This document shows, in pieces, positions 63,113 to 64,000 of a stretch of DNA of 64,000 nucleotides. The first letter of the stretch is position 1. Every line of letters starts with the position of its first letter. A program made the position numbers and the translations under genes. The stretch covers positions 873,812 through 937,811 of the forward strand of contig NZ_RRCM01000001.1 of the NCBI RefSeq assembly GCF_003862485.1. The letters are read 5' to 3'. This DNA comes from Lachnoanaerobaculum orale (GTDB taxonomy: Bacteria > Bacillota > Clostridia > Lachnospirales > Lachnospiraceae). The notes below the pieces were generated by a model, which saw nothing but the letters and a program-made list of their open reading frames with translations, did not search any database and had not been told where the DNA came from.

Positions 63113-64000
63113 ATGAGTAATATTGACATTAAGTCCATAAATACCATAAGAGTATTGAGTGCAGACGGTATTGAGAAAGCAAAATCAGGTCATCCGGGAT
63201 TGCCGCTTGGGTCGGCTCCGATTGCATATGAGCTTTTTGCACATCATATGAAGCACAATCCGAAGAACCCGACTTGGGCAAACAGAGACAGATTTATCTT
63301 ATCTGCAGGACACGGTTCCATGCTTTTGTATTCATTATTCCATCTCTTTGAGTATGGCGACCTTAGCTTAGACGATTTGAAACAGTTCAGACAGCTTGAT
63401 TCAAAGACTCCGGGACATCCTGAGTACGGACATACAGTAGGAGTGGAGGCAACCACAGGACCTTTGGGAGCAGGAATGGGTATGGCTGTAGGAATGGCTA
63501 TGGCCGAGGCACATATGGCAAGTGTGTTCAATGAAGACGGATTTGATATAGTGGACCACTACACCTATGTTTTAGGCGGAGACGGATGTATGATGGAGGG
63601 TATTTCATCTGAGGCGTTTTCACTTGCAGGTACACTCGGACTGTCAAAACTTATTGTATTCTATGATTCAAACGGCATCTCTATAGAGGGAAGCACAGAT
63701 ATTGCGTTTACAGAGAACGTAGTTGAGAGAATGAAAGCATTCGGATTTCAGACAATAGAGGTAAAAGACGGCAATGATATCGAGGCTATAGGAAAAGCGA
63801 TAGAAGAGGCTAAGGCGGACAAAGAAAGACCGTCATTTATAAAGGTTAATACTATAATAGGCTACGGTGCCGGAAAGAAGGCCGGAAGTGCATCATCACA
63901 TGGCGAGCCGCTTGGAAGTGAGGCACTTGCAGCGCTTAAGTCAGGTTTCGGATTCAATCCTGATGAGGGCTTTAAGGTGGATGACGATGTTTATGCAAAC
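63113..64000 (+). CDS. tkt: transketolase, 3' end beyond the window
   Basis: Thiamine-diphosphate enzyme moving two-carbon units between sugar phosphates. The first 296 of about 660 residues are visible, open to the last base. Landmarks: IEKAKSGHPGLPLGSAPIAY, RDRFILSAGHGSMLLYSLFH, the substrate region TPGHPEYGHTVGVEATTGPLG, and the TPP/metal motif GGDGCMMEGISSEA with FYDSNGISIEG. The full-length layout (not the split type seen in some Clostridia) cannot be confirmed from this part. Start follows AAAGGAGTATTTAA. Confidence 0.95.
   Translation, partial: MSNIDIKSINTIRVLSADGIEKAKSGHPGLPLGSAPIAYELFAHHMKHNPKNPTWANRDRFILSAGHGSMLLYSLFHLFEYGDLSLDDLKQFRQLDSKTPGHPEYGHTVGVEATTGPLGAGMGMAVGMAMAEAHMASVFNEDGFDIVDHYTYVLGGDGCMMEGISSEAFSLAGTLGLSKLIVFYDSNGISIEGSTDIAFTENVVERMKAFGFQTIEVKDGNDIEAIGKAIEEAKADKERPSFIKVNTIIGYGAGKKAGSASSHGEPLGSEALAALKSGFGFNPDEGFKVDDDVYAN

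Overview
The window reads as chromosomal DNA of a low-GC, anaerobic, Gram-positive Firmicute, most likely a member of the Lachnospiraceae; a Lachnoanaerobaculum-like oral or gut genus is my guess. The reasons are strong AGGAGG-type ribosome sites, sigma-A promoters with many TGn extended -10 elements, glgC-glgD and spoVG, a type III glutamine synthetase, NfnAB, and two large protein families (DUF5717 and DUF5716) that I associate with this family. It is almost entirely housekeeping sequence. I see no prophage, insertion sequence, CRISPR array, rRNA or tRNA. Genes are tightly packed, with many ATGA or TAATG overlaps and compact terminators.

Layout. 1-5.8 kb: the end of a YoeB-type toxin gene, a PAP2 membrane phosphatase, a D-Ala-D-Ala carboxypeptidase, an FAD oxidoreductase, a C_GCAxxG_C_C redox protein and a TDT-type transporter. 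5.9-18.2 kb: nitrogen, amino-acid and translation genes (glnN, leuCD with a divergent LysR regulator, argG, an AraC regulator, cysK, glnS, a MocR regulator and a DUF1858 protein). 18.2-23.7 kb, minus strand: one apparent operon asnS, yhaO-like nuclease, yhaN-like membrane ATPase, lrgA, lrgB. 24-30.7 kb: glgC-glgD-spoVG, then gdpP-rplI-dnaB. 30.8-42.4 kb: a 55-residue ferredoxin, a SEC-C protein, a methyltransferase, hslO, a cold-shock protein, a YprB-like exonuclease, ruvAB, a U32 protein, a Nudix protein, a ThyX-like protein next to folA, and a PfkB kinase. 42.5-49.6 kb: nfnAB and a complete branched-chain amino-acid ABC importer (livJHMGF) behind a perfect-consensus promoter. 49.7-61.9 kb: a DUF4364 regulator-like gene, then a long co-directional run DUF5717-DUF5716-TPR-valS-folC-microprotein-TPR/membrane protein-HdeD. 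62-64 kb: transaldolase, rpmB on the minus strand, and the start of transketolase.

Functional themes are nitrogen assimilation and amino-acid supply (glnN, argG, cysK, leuCD, liv), aminoacyl-tRNA synthesis (glnS, asnS, valS), glycogen synthesis (glgCD), c-di-AMP breakdown (gdpP), reduced-ferredoxin/NADPH balancing (nfnAB) and DNA replication or repair (dnaB, ruvAB, yhaNO, yprB).

The best leads for new biology are: (1) a protein that resembles the ThyX fold but lacks the RHR signature, directly upstream of dihydrofolate reductase; (2) the three-gene cluster of an acidic 1185-residue protein, an actin/Hsp70-like protein and a TPR protein, of unknown role; (3) a yprB-like gene that looks leaderless; (4) LrgAB encoded in the same transcription unit as a membrane-anchored SbcCD-like pair.
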